52,740 bases of DNA from Ruminiclostridium sp. GTDB lineage: Bacteria > Bacillota > Clostridia > Oscillospirales > Ruminococcaceae. Each line of letters starts with the position of its first letter. The first letter of the stretch is position 1. The notes beneath the pieces were generated by a model that worked only from the letters and a program-made list of their open reading frames with translations, was not told the DNA's origin and ran no database searches. Shown here one piece after another: positions 1-8,261 of the stretch. The DNA lies in assembly GCA_016282095.1 (NCBI GenBank), contig JAEEJW010000078.1, forward strand, positions 1 to 52,740, written 5' to 3'. The position numbers were made by a program, and so were the translations under genes.

Positions 1-40
1 GATGTTAAACGCTCAACCTATTTAGCCGGATTGGACAAAC

Positions 41-54
41 GGCTTGGTTAAGCC
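41..54 (-). terminator. weak terminator-like hairpin after tRNA-Pro
   Basis: Minus-strand GGCTT/AAGCC stem with a four-base loop just downstream of the tRNA 3' end, followed by GTTTGT. The stem is short and the U tract weak, so this is tentative. Confidence 0.25.
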
Positions 55-61
55 AAAAATT

Positions 62-137
62 TGGTCTGAGTGACGGGACTTGAACCCACGGCCTCTACCA
101 CCCCAAGGTAGCGCGCTACCAACTGCGCCACACCCAG
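62..137 (-). tRNA. tRNA-Pro (anticodon GGG)
   Basis: Read on the minus strand, the sequence folds as a complete cloverleaf. The acceptor stem is CTGGGTG/CACTCAG with discriminator A and an encoded CCA. The D stem is GCGC/GCGC, the anticodon stem CTACC/GGTAG with loop TTGGGGT, and the T arm is GTGGG/CCCGT with loop TTCAAGT. Loop position 34-36 reads GGG, so the tRNA decodes CCC/CCU proline codons. C1-G72 and A73 agree with bacterial proline tRNAs. It has its own strong promoter at 168-196. Confidence 0.96.
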
Positions 138-167
138 ACAACAATCAGATTTCCTGACTGCTCTAAT

Positions 168-196
168 ATTATACTACACAAATCAGAGTTTGTCAA
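168..196 (-). promoter_or_regulatory. sigma-A promoter of tRNA-Pro
   Basis: On the minus strand a perfect -35 (TTGACA, 191-196) and a perfect -10 (TATAAT, 168-173) are separated by 17 bases, about 30 bases upstream of the tRNA 5' end. Confidence 0.85.
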
Positions 197-271
197 TACC
201 TTTTTGAGAATTTTTTATTATTCCGTGTCAGGTACTGCGGACAGCGGCATCTGGCCGGTCATTCGCGGAAA

Positions 272-303
272 AGGGGAGGAGGAACCGCAATTCCTTCTCC
301 CCT
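272..303 (-). terminator. Rho-independent terminator of the SGNH lipoprotein gene
   Basis: A 13-bp stem (arms 272-284 and 291-303, one G-U pair, six-base loop) lies just past the stop codon at 309. On the minus strand it is followed by TTTTCC. Confidence 0.7.
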
Positions 304-308
304 GAAAT

Positions 309-1661
309 TTACTTCGTAATTGCAAGCGCGGATATGGTGAACACGCTTTTTTCGCCGGTATGAGGCACGATATCGACGAAATGTTTACCGCATTCGTCGA
401 AGTCAATGATTTCCTCGGCCTCAACGTAATTGCCCCAGCCGCCTTTGAAGTCGGAGTTTATGGTCTTTATGAGCTTGCTGTCCACATAAACGTCGAATGT
501 GCCGCCTTTCGCGGTCATTTTCCCATAGAACACGCCTATTGACTTGGCTTCGACTTCGAACGCGAGGGGCTCTATGCCGTCGAAATTGCCGTCCTTTGAC
601 ATTATGCGCCAGCAGTCACCGAAATTGCCGAAATTCTCCTGCTTGACGTCCCAGCCCGTGCTGTTTGTATTCTCGGGACTGCCGGGAACGACGAGAGAAG
701 CTGTGGAATACTTGTCGCTGCTGAACGGCACGGAGAGGTCGCTCTCGGCTTCGGTGTCGATATTGCCGATATCGTCGAGCACGCTTTGCAGGTAGGATGT
801 GATCATCTCTGTCAGTACCGCATGACCTGGGACATTGGGGTGGATATTGTCGTCGGAGATGTCGTCCCAGACGATATGCCCGTTGTCTATCACGTCAAGT
901 ATGGCATCGTGATAGGAGATCATGGGAATATCGTAGGCTTCGGTCACCTGGCTGTGGTATTTCTGGAAGCTGGTGCCGTCCTCCATGGTCATGGCAATGG
1001 TGACGATAGCGGGCTTCGAGTCCGAGAACCAGAGCTTTCTCATTACTCCGTCGTAGGAATCAGTATTGCGCTGAGTGTGTTCGGTGGTGTCGTTGACAGA
1101 GAAATCCACGAACACGATGTCGGGGTCATGGCAGGTCACATCGCGGTCGGCACGGTAAACGCCGATATAGGAGCCCGTTGCGCCGATGCCCGCGTTGACG
1201 TAGGTGATCTTTGAATCGGGGAAGGTCTTTTCAAACCAGTTTGTGGTAAGTCTCGCATAGCAGAGGTCGTTGCCTGCCGAAGAGCCCTGTGTTATGGAGC
1301 CTCCGAAGTACGCCACTGTGAGAGGCTCGCCGTTAAGCGCCTTTTTCATTGCCTTTGCGAGTCTTGCGCGGTTGCCTTCGTTGAGCACGGACAGTGCCTT
1401 CATTCTGTCGGTTATGCCGTTTTCGATGACATATTCGCTGTCTGCGGGTATGGTTTTTTCGGCCTTGGCCGCAGTTGTGGTCTCGGGAGCCGCATCGGTG
1501 ACGGCAGCGGTGGTTCCGGCTGCGGAGGTGCCGGCTGCCGCGGAAGCAGCCGCAGTTGTTGTGGCGGCACCGGACGAAGCCGCGGGAGAGTTGTTTCCGC
1601 AGGAAGCCGCCGAAACGAGCAGAGCTGCCGTTATCAGTATGAGAGTTAACTTCTTTTTCAT
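309..1661 (-). CDS. SGNH/GDSL-family hydrolase lipoprotein
   Basis: A secreted, lipid-anchored esterase-type protein of 450 residues. Residues 1-21 are a lipoprotein signal ending in a lipobox (SAASC, Cys21). An Ala/Thr/Ser-rich linker follows to about residue 68. The SGNH core runs from about 113 to 295: block I GGSITQGS with candidate nucleophile Ser122, Gly160 in the block II region, Asn190 in SVND (block III), and the Asp271/His274 pair in DNIHPN (block V). About 150 C-terminal residues look like an extra beta-rich domain I cannot name. The start at 1661 is preferred over an in-frame ATG at 1694 because it has AAAGGA eight bases upstream and begins directly with the signal peptide. Polysaccharide deacetylation is plausible in this lineage, but the substrate is not visible from sequence. 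Confidence 0.88.
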   Translation of the reverse strand: MKKKLTLILITAALLVSAASCGNNSPAASSGAATTTAAASAAAGTSAAGTTAAVTDAAPETTTAAKAEKTIPADSEYVIENGITDRMKALSVLNEGNRARLAKAMKKALNGEPLTVAYFGGSITQGSSAGNDLCYARLTTNWFEKTFPDSKITYVNAGIGATGSYIGVYRADRDVTCHDPDIVFVDFSVNDTTEHTQRNTDSYDGVMRKLWFSDSKPAIVTIAMTMEDGTSFQKYHSQVTEAYDIPMISYHDAILDVIDNGHIVWDDISDDNIHPNVPGHAVLTEMITSYLQSVLDDIGNIDTEAESDLSVPFSSDKYSTASLVVPGSPENTNSTGWDVKQENFGNFGDCWRIMSKDGNFDGIEPLAFEVEAKSIGVFYGKMTAKGGTFDVYVDSKLIKTINSDFKGGWGNYVEAEEIIDFDECGKHFVDIVPHTGEKSVFTISALAITK

Positions 1662-1700
1662 AATAGATGTCCTTTCGGTAGTATTTTGTTCCAATTAATA

Positions 1701-1729
1701 AGTATAGCATCTGCTGATAAAAAAGTCAA
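1701..1729 (-). promoter_or_regulatory. sigma-A promoter of the SGNH lipoprotein gene
   Basis: On the minus strand, -35 TTGACT (1724-1729) and -10 TATACT (1701-1706) with a 17-base spacer, 40 bases upstream of the start codon. Confidence 0.75.
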
Positions 1730-1776
1730 TACTGACTGTGCCGTTAAAAATTCAGATAAAAAATTTGAAAAAACAC

Positions 1777-1805
1777 TTGACAAACGCGGTAATATCTGCT
1801 AAAAT
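1777..1805 (+). promoter_or_regulatory. sigma-A promoter of rpmB
   Basis: -35 TTGACA (1777-1782) and -10 TAAAAT (1800-1805), 17-base spacer, ahead of the ribosomal protein gene. It lies back to back with the promoter at 1701-1729. Confidence 0.8.
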
Positions 1806-1879
1806 ATCATAGTATCAATGTATTACAGATAAATGTAATAAAGAACATCAAAACGCAAATCAAAGGGAGGTGCTGACCC

Positions 1880-2068
1880 ATGGCAAAATGCGAGATCTGC
1901 GGCAAGGGTGTCACTTTCGGTATTGCGGTTTCCCACTCTCACAGACGCACAAACAGGACCTTTAAGCCCAATGTACAGAAGGTTAAGGCGCTCGTGAACG
2001 GAACACCGTGCAGAGTTAACGTATGCACAAGATGCCTGCGTTCGGGTAAGGTACAGCGCGCACAGTAA
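1880..2068 (+). CDS. rpmB: 50S ribosomal protein bL28
   Basis: A component of the large ribosomal subunit. The 62-residue protein has the family opening [11 protein letters not shown] and the conserved SHSHRRTNR and KPNVQ segments. It is the zinc-binding (C+) form: Cys4 and Cys7 pair with the CTRC motif near residues 48-51. The ribosome binding site GGGAGGTG lies about 10 bases upstream of the ATG. The gene is monocistronic, with its own promoter (1777-1805) and terminator (2118-2149). High expression is expected. Confidence 0.97.
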   Translation: MAKCEICGKGVTFGIAVSHSHRRTNRTFKPNVQKVKALVNGTPCRVNVCTRCLRSGKVQRAQ

Positions 2069-2117
2069 TCGGCGCTTATACCCGTGATCGAAGACACGAA
2101 CTGAAGAAACAGCATAA

Positions 2118-2149
2118 GCCCTCTGGTTTCAGAGGGCAGTTTGTTTTTG
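2118..2149 (+). terminator. Rho-independent terminator of rpmB
   Basis: Eight-base-pair stem (GCCCTCTG 2118-2125, CAGAGGGC 2130-2137, loop GTTT) followed by a U-rich tail, 2140-2149. Confidence 0.88.
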
Positions 2150-2166
2150 TGGAGAAGGTGAGGATT

Positions 2167-3018
2167 TTGCAGAAGTCGATAGACGAACGCGCAAAGGAAG
2201 TCATGCATCTGTCGGGCTTCACGGGAGATATCACCCGTTCGAGGATAGAGCACAGGCTCCGCCTGACCGACAGCTGGAAGATATTCTACGGCAGCCGCAT
2301 ACTTGAGATAGGCTGCGGGCAGGGTGAGACCACCGCGGCTCTGGCCTACACTGTGGGCGAGGGTGGCTTCGTCTTTGCGGTTGACCTTGCCAATGAGGAT
2401 TACGGCTCGCCCGAGAACCTCGGGACTGCCCGTGAAAGGCTTATGTTCTCGCATCTCGGCGACCGTATAAACATCGAACTCGGCGTGAATATCCTTGACC
2501 GCTCCTTCGATTTTGAGCCCAATTCCTTCGGCTATGTGGTCCTCTCTCACTGTCTCTGGTATCTGTCATCGCAGGAGGAACTGCGGGATATCCTGTTCAA
2601 GGTGCGCAAATGGGCTCCGCGGCTCTGTATCGCGGAATGGGACCCGCGCGTCAATACCATAGGACAGTACCGGCACTTCATGTCGGCCAACATTCAGGCA
2701 GTCTGTGAAGCCTACCACATTTCCGACCATTTCAATATAAAGACACTGTTCTACCCGCATGAGATCGAGAACGCCATGCTCGCCTGCGGCTGGGACATTA
2801 CCTCCGAGGAGAGCATAGAGGCCTACGATGTGCAGGACGCGATGTGGGAGATAGACATAGTCAAGGATATGTTCCCGCGCAAGATAAGCGAGCAGAAGGA
2901 TATGCCCGCGAAGCTGAAAAGGCTCCTGCTGTCGCAGATATACTCACTGGGCGATGCCGAGGCAGCCGAGCCGCTTTCCGTGTTCGCGGCCACAGCAGAA
3001 AGGATAGGAGAAATATGA
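2167..3018 (+). CDS. class I SAM-dependent methyltransferase, substrate unknown
   Basis: A Rossmann-fold methyltransferase of about 283 residues. Motif I, ILEIGCGQGETT, lies near residue 45. It is followed by an acidic strand end (FAVDLAN) and a motif-IV-like segment (YVVLSHCLWYL). The NPPY motif of glutamine methyltransferases (PrmC) is absent, so this is not PrmC despite lying just upstream of prfA. An in-frame GTG at 2149 is directly preceded by the rpmB terminator U tract and has no ribosome binding site. The TTG at 2167 follows AAGGTG by six bases and is preferred, although the GTG cannot be excluded. The stop codon overlaps the start of the next gene (ATGA), so the two are probably co-translated. 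Confidence 0.75.
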   Translation: MQKSIDERAKEVMHLSGFTGDITRSRIEHRLRLTDSWKIFYGSRILEIGCGQGETTAALAYTVGEGGFVFAVDLANEDYGSPENLGTARERLMFSHLGDRINIELGVNILDRSFDFEPNSFGYVVLSHCLWYLSSQEELRDILFKVRKWAPRLCIAEWDPRVNTIGQYRHFMSANIQAVCEAYHISDHFNIKTLFYPHEIENAMLACGWDITSEESIEAYDVQDAMWEIDIVKDMFPRKISEQKDMPAKLKRLLLSQIYSLGDAEAAEPLSVFAATAERIGEI

Positions 3019-3272
3019 ATGACCCGAAAATCAACAGGATCATAGGCTATATCGTGCTGTTCATAGGCTTCGGATTTGTGATCGCCGGTACGGTATGCGG
3101 AGATATCCTGAAGATTATATTTTATGTGATCGCCGCCCTTCTTATCGCAGGTTCGTTCGTATGGATGATAATGAAGGTAAGATGCCCTCACTGCGGCGCC
3201 TTGCTGCATCTTAAACTGTACAGCATCGCAAGATGCCCGCACTGCGGAAAAAACACAGACCCCGATGAATGA
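3015..3272 (+). CDS. small membrane protein with C-terminal zinc ribbon
   Basis: An 85-residue protein of unknown function. Two hydrophobic helices (about residues 9-28 and 33-52) are followed by a short cytoplasmic-type tail with two CPHCG knuckles about 20 residues apart, a pattern that would bind one zinc ion. The ATG overlaps the methyltransferase stop (ATGA) and has GGATAGGAG in front. The reading frame stays open further upstream (to 2844), but those codons overlap the methyltransferase and carry no ribosome binding site at their ATG. The pairing with the methyltransferase suggests a shared role, but nothing in the sequence says what it is. Confidence 0.7.
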   Translation: MNDPKINRIIGYIVLFIGFGFVIAGTVCGDILKIIFYVIAALLIAGSFVWMIMKVRCPHCGALLHLKLYSIARCPHCGKNTDPDE

Positions 3273-3310
3273 CAGCCAGGTTTATTTTTCATTTTAGTGA
3301 CGTTCTCCCA

Positions 3311-3339
3311 TTGCATTTTTCATTTTTATATGGTATAAG
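3311..3339 (+). promoter_or_regulatory. upstream copy of a duplicated promoter (P1) before prfA
   Basis: -35-like TTGCAT (3311-3316) and -10 TATAAG (3334-3339) with a 17-base spacer. The surrounding 37 bases (3303-3339) match 3396-3432 at about 32 positions. It is followed at once by a GC-rich inverted repeat (GCGCGG/CCGCGC, 3340-3354). Confidence 0.5.
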
Positions 3340-3403
3340 CGCGGAGCCCGCGCACCCTATATTGTCCCGGACAGCTTTGTTTGCTTTTTATTTTCTTCTC
3401 CCA

Positions 3404-3432
3404 TTGATTTTTTCTTCTTTATATGGTATAAT
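3404..3432 (+). promoter_or_regulatory. main sigma-A promoter (P2) of the prfA operon
   Basis: -35 TTGATT (3404-3409), perfect -10 TATAAT (3427-3432), 17-base spacer. The transcript leader would contain the perfect 7-bp inverted repeat GCGCGGA/TCCGCGC (3462-3476), directly before the prfA ribosome binding site AGGAGGTGA. Confidence 0.75.
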
Positions 3433-3489
3433 AATATATTAAAGCATCCGATGACGGAGCAGCGCGGACTCCGCGCAGGAGGTGAGTGC

Positions 3490-4563
3490 ATGACCGAAAA
3501 GCTCAGCGAAGCCGAAAAACGCTACGAAGAAATAGGCGAAAAGCTGTCCGATACCGCAGTTATAAGCGATCAGGAACAGTATAAGAAACTGATGAAGGAA
3601 TATAAGAGCCTGACTCCGCTGGTGGAGAAGTTCCGTGAGTACAGGAAGGCAGAGAGCGATTTTGCCGAGGCGAAGGCTATGCTGGACGAGAGCGGCACGG
3701 ACAAGGAACTGCGAGAAATGGCACAGCTCCAGTACGACGAGAGCCGTGAGCTCATAGAGAAGTACACGGAAGAGCTCAAGGTGATGCTACTGCCGAAAGA
3801 CCCCAACGACGACAAGAACGTTATCATGGAGATACGCGCAGGCACCGGCGGAGAAGAAGCCGCGCTGTTTGCCAACTCCCTGTTCAGGATGTACACCATG
3901 TACGCACAGTCCAAGGGCTGGAAGACCGAGGTCATCGGCTCGAACCCCACGGAGCTGGGCGGCTACAAGGAGATCAGTTTTTCCATAGAGGGCGACGGAG
4001 CTTACGCGAAGCTGAAATACGAGAGCGGAGCGCACCGCGTCCAGCGAGTCCCCGAGACCGAGTCGCAGGGCAGGATACAGACCTCGGCGGTAACGGTGGC
4101 GGTGCTTCCGGAAATGGAAGCTGTGGACGTGGAGATCAATCCCGCCGATCTTGAATACCAGACTTACCGCTCCAGCGGCGCGGGCGGCCAGCACATCAAT
4201 AAGACCGAGTCCGCGATACGCATAATACACAAGCCTACGGGTACGATAGTAGAGTGTCAGGAAGAGCGCAGCCAGTACAAGAACAAGGACAAGGCGATGA
4301 AGATGCTCTATTCCAAGCTCTACGAAGCAAAGCTCAATGAGCAGAACAGCCGCATTGCCGCCGAACGCAGGACGCAGGTAGGCACAGGCGACCGCTCCGA
4401 GCGCATTAGAACGTACAATTTCCCCCAGAGCCGCGTCACGGATCACCGCATAAACCTTACTCTGTATAAGCTGGAACAGTTTATGAACGGCGCCTGCGAC
4501 GAGGTTTTCGACGCCCTTGCCATAGCGGATACAGCCGCAAAGTTGGCAGGCAGCGGAGACTGA
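3490..4563 (+). CDS. prfA: peptide chain release factor 1 (RF1)
   Basis: RF1 recognises UAA/UAG in the ribosomal A site and triggers peptide release. The 357-residue length is normal for the family. The codon-recognition motif is the RF1-type PxT (Pro188-Glu-Thr190) rather than the RF2 SPF. The catalytic GGQ is at residues 232-234 in SSGAGGQHINKT; its Gln is the site normally methylated by PrmC. The ATG at 3490 is chosen because AGGAGGTGA precedes it by a few bases; an in-frame ATG at 3451 has no such site. The gene heads a plus-strand run with tsaC/sua5 and coaE. In many Firmicutes prmC sits directly after prfA, but here it does not. Confidence 0.97.
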   Translation: MTEKLSEAEKRYEEIGEKLSDTAVISDQEQYKKLMKEYKSLTPLVEKFREYRKAESDFAEAKAMLDESGTDKELREMAQLQYDESRELIEKYTEELKVMLLPKDPNDDKNVIMEIRAGTGGEEAALFANSLFRMYTMYAQSKGWKTEVIGSNPTELGGYKEISFSIEGDGAYAKLKYESGAHRVQRVPETESQGRIQTSAVTVAVLPEMEAVDVEINPADLEYQTYRSSGAGGQHINKTESAIRIIHKPTGTIVECQEERSQYKNKDKAMKMLYSKLYEAKLNEQNSRIAAERRTQVGTGDRSERIRTYNFPQSRVTDHRINLTLYKLEQFMNGACDEVFDALAIADTAAKLAGSGD

Positions 4564-4594
4564 TGTTCATTTATATAAAACGGCAGGAACAATA

Positions 4595-5629
4595 ATGAAG
4601 ACAAAACTTGTAAAAGCCTCGGACAGCGTGCTGGACGAAGCCGCAGAGATACTGAAAAACGGCAGCATAGCGGCGATACCTACGGAAACGGTCTACGGAC
4701 TGGCGGCCAACGCCTACGACGTAGAAGCCGTGCGCTCTGTGTTCAGGGCGAAGGGCAGGCCGCAGGATAATCCGCTGATACTGCACATCAGCTCGACGGA
4801 TATGCTCTATGACATAGCGGAGAGCGTGCAGCCGCTGGCTCTGAAGCTCGCGGAGAACTTCTGGCCGGGTCCGCTGACAATGATATTCCCGAGGAAGCCC
4901 CACGTTCCCGCAGAGACCTGCGGAGGCCTCGATACGGCAGCAGTCCGTATGCCGAACAACGCTTTCACCCTGAAACTTATCGAACGCTGCGGGTTCCCGA
5001 TCGCAGCGCCTTCCGCCAATACCTCCGGGCTCCCAAGCCCGACGGGTGCCGCCCACGTCATGGCGGACATGGACGGGAAGATTCCGCTGGTCATCGACGG
5101 CGGCGAGTGCCGCTTCGGTGTGGAGAGCACCGTTATCTGCTTCGAGGGCGAAGATGCGGTCCGCATACTGCGCCCGGGCGCGGTGACTCCCGAGATGCTG
5201 CGGGAATACGCCCATGTCGCGGTGGACAGCGGCGTTCTGGAAAAGACTGACCCCAGCGCGAAGGTGCTGTCACCGGGTATGAAATACAAGCATTATTCCC
5301 CGGCTGCGGAAGTATATATATTGAAGGGAGACGCGGATACAGTATCGCGTTTCCTGAAAACGGAAAACAGGAACGGAACGGGATTTCTCGGCTTCGGAGA
5401 TGAGGAGATACCCGGAAACGTTACTGTGTTCCCCTACGGCAGAACCGCGGAGGAGCAGGCGGAGAATCTTTTCGCGAGCCTTCGTGCGGCAGATGCCGCG
5501 GGCTGCACACAGGTGTATGTAAGAATGCCCGATACTGCGGGGCTTGGACTCGCAGTGTACAACAGGCTGCTGAGAGCTGCGGCTTTCAGGGTCATAGAAG
5601 CGGACGGAGGCTCCGATGCTGTACGTTGA
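4595..5629 (+). CDS. L-threonylcarbamoyladenylate synthase, Sua5 type
   Basis: Makes threonylcarbamoyl-AMP from threonine, bicarbonate and ATP, the first step in the t6A37 modification of ANN-decoding tRNAs; it acts with TsaB/D/E, which are not in this window. At 344 residues it is the long Sua5 form. The YrdC/TsaC catalytic domain (about 10-200) shows PTETVYGLAANA, KGRPQDNPL and PSANTSG. A linker and the smaller C-terminal Sua5 domain (about 230-340) follow. AGGAAC lies about eight bases before the ATG. The C terminus overlaps the start of coaE by 14 bases, which indicates tight coupling. Confidence 0.95.
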   Translation: MKTKLVKASDSVLDEAAEILKNGSIAAIPTETVYGLAANAYDVEAVRSVFRAKGRPQDNPLILHISSTDMLYDIAESVQPLALKLAENFWPGPLTMIFPRKPHVPAETCGGLDTAAVRMPNNAFTLKLIERCGFPIAAPSANTSGLPSPTGAAHVMADMDGKIPLVIDGGECRFGVESTVICFEGEDAVRILRPGAVTPEMLREYAHVAVDSGVLEKTDPSAKVLSPGMKYKHYSPAAEVYILKGDADTVSRFLKTENRNGTGFLGFGDEEIPGNVTVFPYGRTAEEQAENLFASLRAADAAGCTQVYVRMPDTAGLGLAVYNRLLRAAAFRVIEADGGSDAVR

Positions 5630-6260
5630 CGACAATGTTTACATAGCCGGCCTCACGGGAATGTCAGGCGCCGGAAAATCCACTGCCGCGCGGATATTCG
5701 CGGAGAACGGCATCGCGGTCATCGACTGCGACAAGGTGGCGCGGATAGTCGTTGAGAAGGGCAGACCCGCCCTCCGTGAGATAGCCGCGGAGTTCACCGG
5801 AAGCATACTCACGCCGGAGGGAGAGCTGAACAGAAAGAAGCTGGGCGGCATAGTGTTTGCGGACCGGGCGAAGCTGGACAGACTGAACGGCCTGATATAT
5901 CCGTACATCACGTTTGAGATAATCCGCATGATACGGGAGTGCGCCGACAGGGGAGACAGGGTCATAATGCTTGATGCCCCGACGCTGTTCGAGAGCGGCG
6001 CCGACAGGCTGTGCGACACGGTGGTGAGCGTCGTCGGCGATATCGCTTCCTGTAAGGAACGCATCATCGGGCGCGACGGACTGACCCCGGAACAGGCGGA
6101 GCAGCGCCTTTCGTCACAGCACGGAGCGGACTTCTACCGTGAGCGTTCGGAATTCTGCATAGAAAATAACGGCACAGAAGCGGAATTCGCCGCAAAGGTG
6201 TCGGAGACCGCCCGCATACTTGCCGGGCGCACAGGAGAGAGATTTGAAGAAAAAAAATAA
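5616..6260 (+). CDS. coaE: dephospho-CoA kinase
   Basis: Catalyses the last step of coenzyme A synthesis, phosphorylating the 3'-OH of dephospho-CoA with ATP. The 214-residue protein has a P-loop at about residues 12-20 (GLTGMSGAGKST), the Asp-containing IDCDKVAR segment and the lid region around QRLSSQ. The start at 5616 has GGAGG (5606-5610) upstream and overlaps the preceding gene. The 3' end overlaps the next gene by 17 bases. Confidence 0.95.
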   Translation: MLYVDDNVYIAGLTGMSGAGKSTAARIFAENGIAVIDCDKVARIVVEKGRPALREIAAEFTGSILTPEGELNRKKLGGIVFADRAKLDRLNGLIYPYITFEIIRMIRECADRGDRVIMLDAPTLFESGADRLCDTVVSVVGDIASCKERIIGRDGLTPEQAEQRLSSQHGADFYRERSEFCIENNGTEAEFAAKVSETARILAGRTGERFEEKK

Positions 6261-6843
6261 AGCGGTGCCGGTTATACTCGCCGTTGTGCTGATAACCGCG
6301 GCATTGGCGGCAGGCGCCTATTTCGGGGGAAAGAATGTCTACGACAGCTATATCGCCTCCGAACACCCGATAAAATATCAGGAATATGTCGAGCGCTACG
6401 CCGACGAATACGGCCTGGACAAATATCTTGTGTACGCGTTCATAAAGACCGAGAGCGGTTTCGACCCCGAAGCGGTCTCGGGTACCGGAGCACGGGGGCT
6501 CATGCAGCTCATGGAGATCACCTTTGACTGGGTGAAGTTCCGGCTCGGGGACGGCGACGAGATCACCTACGACGATATGTTCGACCCGGAGACGAATATC
6601 CGGTACGGAGCTTACCTCGTGGGTTTCCTGATGAAGAAATACGAAGACATCGACACTGCGGCGGCGGCATATTTCTCGGGAGTCGGCGAAGTCGGAGACT
6701 GGCTGGAGAACAGCGAGTATTCTTCCGACGGAGTGCATCTCGACAGGATACCGAGCCGCAATGCCGCACATTATGTAAATAAGATCAATGACGCTTACGG
6801 AGTTTATCTGAAACTCTATGCGCCGGAAAGGAACAGAAAGTAA
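6244..6843 (+). CDS. membrane-anchored lytic transglycosylase (SLT fold)
   Basis: Cleaves the MurNAc-GlcNAc bond of peptidoglycan with formation of a 1,6-anhydro end. The 199-residue protein has an N-terminal membrane anchor (about residues 7-25), then the SLT domain with the family pattern KTESGFDP (catalytic Glu70), GARGLMQLM and, further on, NIRYGAYLVG and AAYFSGVG. The initiation codon is probably TTG at 6244, since AGGAGAGA precedes it. A further upstream ATG at 6220 lies inside coaE and has no ribosome binding site. The stop overlaps the next start (TAATG). It is likely a wall-remodelling enzyme of vegetative growth or sporulation. Confidence 0.92.
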   Translation: MKKKNKAVPVILAVVLITAALAAGAYFGGKNVYDSYIASEHPIKYQEYVERYADEYGLDKYLVYAFIKTESGFDPEAVSGTGARGLMQLMEITFDWVKFRLGDGDEITYDDMFDPETNIRYGAYLVGFLMKKYEDIDTAAAAYFSGVGEVGDWLENSEYSSDGVHLDRIPSRNAAHYVNKINDAYGVYLKLYAPERNRK

Positions 6844-8261
6844 TGGCAAAGAAGGAAAAAGACAAGAAGACCGAGACAGCGGAGCTGAAAGAAAAGCTCT
6901 TCATGAAGCGTAAGAACACAGGCCTCGAAATGACGGAGAGCGAGACCGCGAAGGCGGACAAGTTCTGCGAGGGCTACAAGGACTTCCTCGATACCGGCAA
7001 GACCGAACGCGAAGCCTGCGCCGAAGCTGTAAGGCTGGCGGAGAAGGCGGGCTTTGTACCTTTCGACAGGACGGCTTCCTACAAGGCCGGAGACAAGGTA
7101 TATGTCTGCAACCGCGGAAAGGCGATAATACTTGCCGTGATAGGCAGGGAGCCCGCAGCCTGCGGCGTGAACCTCGCCGCCGCGCATATCGACTCGCCCC
7201 GCCTTGACCTGAAGCAGAACCCGCTCTATGAGAACGAGGGCATTGCTTTTTTCAAGACTCATTACTACGGCGGTATAAAGAAGTATCAGTGGCCGGTTAT
7301 TCCGCTGGCGCTGCACGGTGTTATCTATAAGGCTGACGGTGAGCGCGTTGACGTGAAGATCGGCGAGGACGCGGATGACCCCGTATTCGTCATCACCGAT
7401 ATCCTGCCGCACCTTGCGGACGAACAGTACAAGCGCCCGGCTCCGAAGCTCATACAGGGCGAGGAGCTCAACGTTCTCATAGGGTCCCGGCCGTTCCGTG
7501 ACGACAAGGCCAGCGAAGCCGTGAAGCTGAACATCATGTGCATACTCAACGAGAAGTACGGCATAACGGAGAGCGATTTCATCTCCGCGGAGCTGGAGTG
7601 CGTTCCCGCCTACAAGGCGAAGGATGTGGGCTTCGACAGGAGCATGGTGGGTGCCTACGGACAGGACGACAGGGTCTGCGCATACACGGCTCTTGCCGCG
7701 ATACTCGCGGTGAAGGGCGCTCCGGACAGGACTGCCGTGACCATACTCACCGATAAGGAAGAGATCGGCAGCGAGGGCAGCACGGGTCTGCGCTCCGCTT
7801 ATCTGAAGAATTTCTTATATGACCTTGGCGACTGCTTCGGCGTGAAGGGCAGAGATGTACTTTCCCGCTCGAAGTGCCTTTCCGCCGATGTGAACGCGGG
7901 CTTTGACCCCACATTCTCCGAGCCCTTCGAGAAGCTGAACGCTTCCTACTGCGGCAGAGGCGTGGTGCTCACGAAGTACACCGGCGCCCGCGGCAAGTCC
8001 GGCACCAACGACGCTTCGGCGGAGTACGTCAGCGAAGTGCGCCGCATATTCGACGCGGCAGGTGTTATCTGGCAGACCGGTGAGCTCGGCAAGGTGGATC
8101 ACGGCGGCGGAGGAACTGTCGCCATGTATATAGCGAATCTCGACGTCGATACCGTTGATCTCGGTGTGCCGGTGCTCTCCATGCACGCACCTTTCGAGCT
8201 CACCGCGAAGAACGACGTTTATATGGCATACAAGGCTTTCAAGGCATTTTTCAAGGGCTGA
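6843..8261 (+). CDS. M18-family aminopeptidase (aminopeptidase I type)
   Basis: A cytoplasmic dizinc aminopeptidase that removes N-terminal residues from peptides, 472 residues as expected for the family. Metal-site motifs are visible in order: AAHIDSPRLD (His115 region), GAYGQDDRVCAY, DKEEIGSEGSTG (catalytic and metal Glu pair), SADVNAGFDP, and the C-terminal LSMHAPFELTAKND carrying the last ligand His. The start codon is contiguous with the stop of the transglycosylase gene (TAATG). Substrate preference cannot be deduced. It is the last gene before a 98-base gap. Confidence 0.95.
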   Translation: MAKKEKDKKTETAELKEKLFMKRKNTGLEMTESETAKADKFCEGYKDFLDTGKTEREACAEAVRLAEKAGFVPFDRTASYKAGDKVYVCNRGKAIILAVIGREPAACGVNLAAAHIDSPRLDLKQNPLYENEGIAFFKTHYYGGIKKYQWPVIPLALHGVIYKADGERVDVKIGEDADDPVFVITDILPHLADEQYKRPAPKLIQGEELNVLIGSRPFRDDKASEAVKLNIMCILNEKYGITESDFISAELECVPAYKAKDVGFDRSMVGAYGQDDRVCAYTALAAILAVKGAPDRTAVTILTDKEEIGSEGSTGLRSAYLKNFLYDLGDCFGVKGRDVLSRSKCLSADVNAGFDPTFSEPFEKLNASYCGRGVVLTKYTGARGKSGTNDASAEYVSEVRRIFDAAGVIWQTGELGKVDHGGGGTVAMYIANLDVDTVDLGVPVLSMHAPFELTAKNDVYMAYKAFKAFFKG

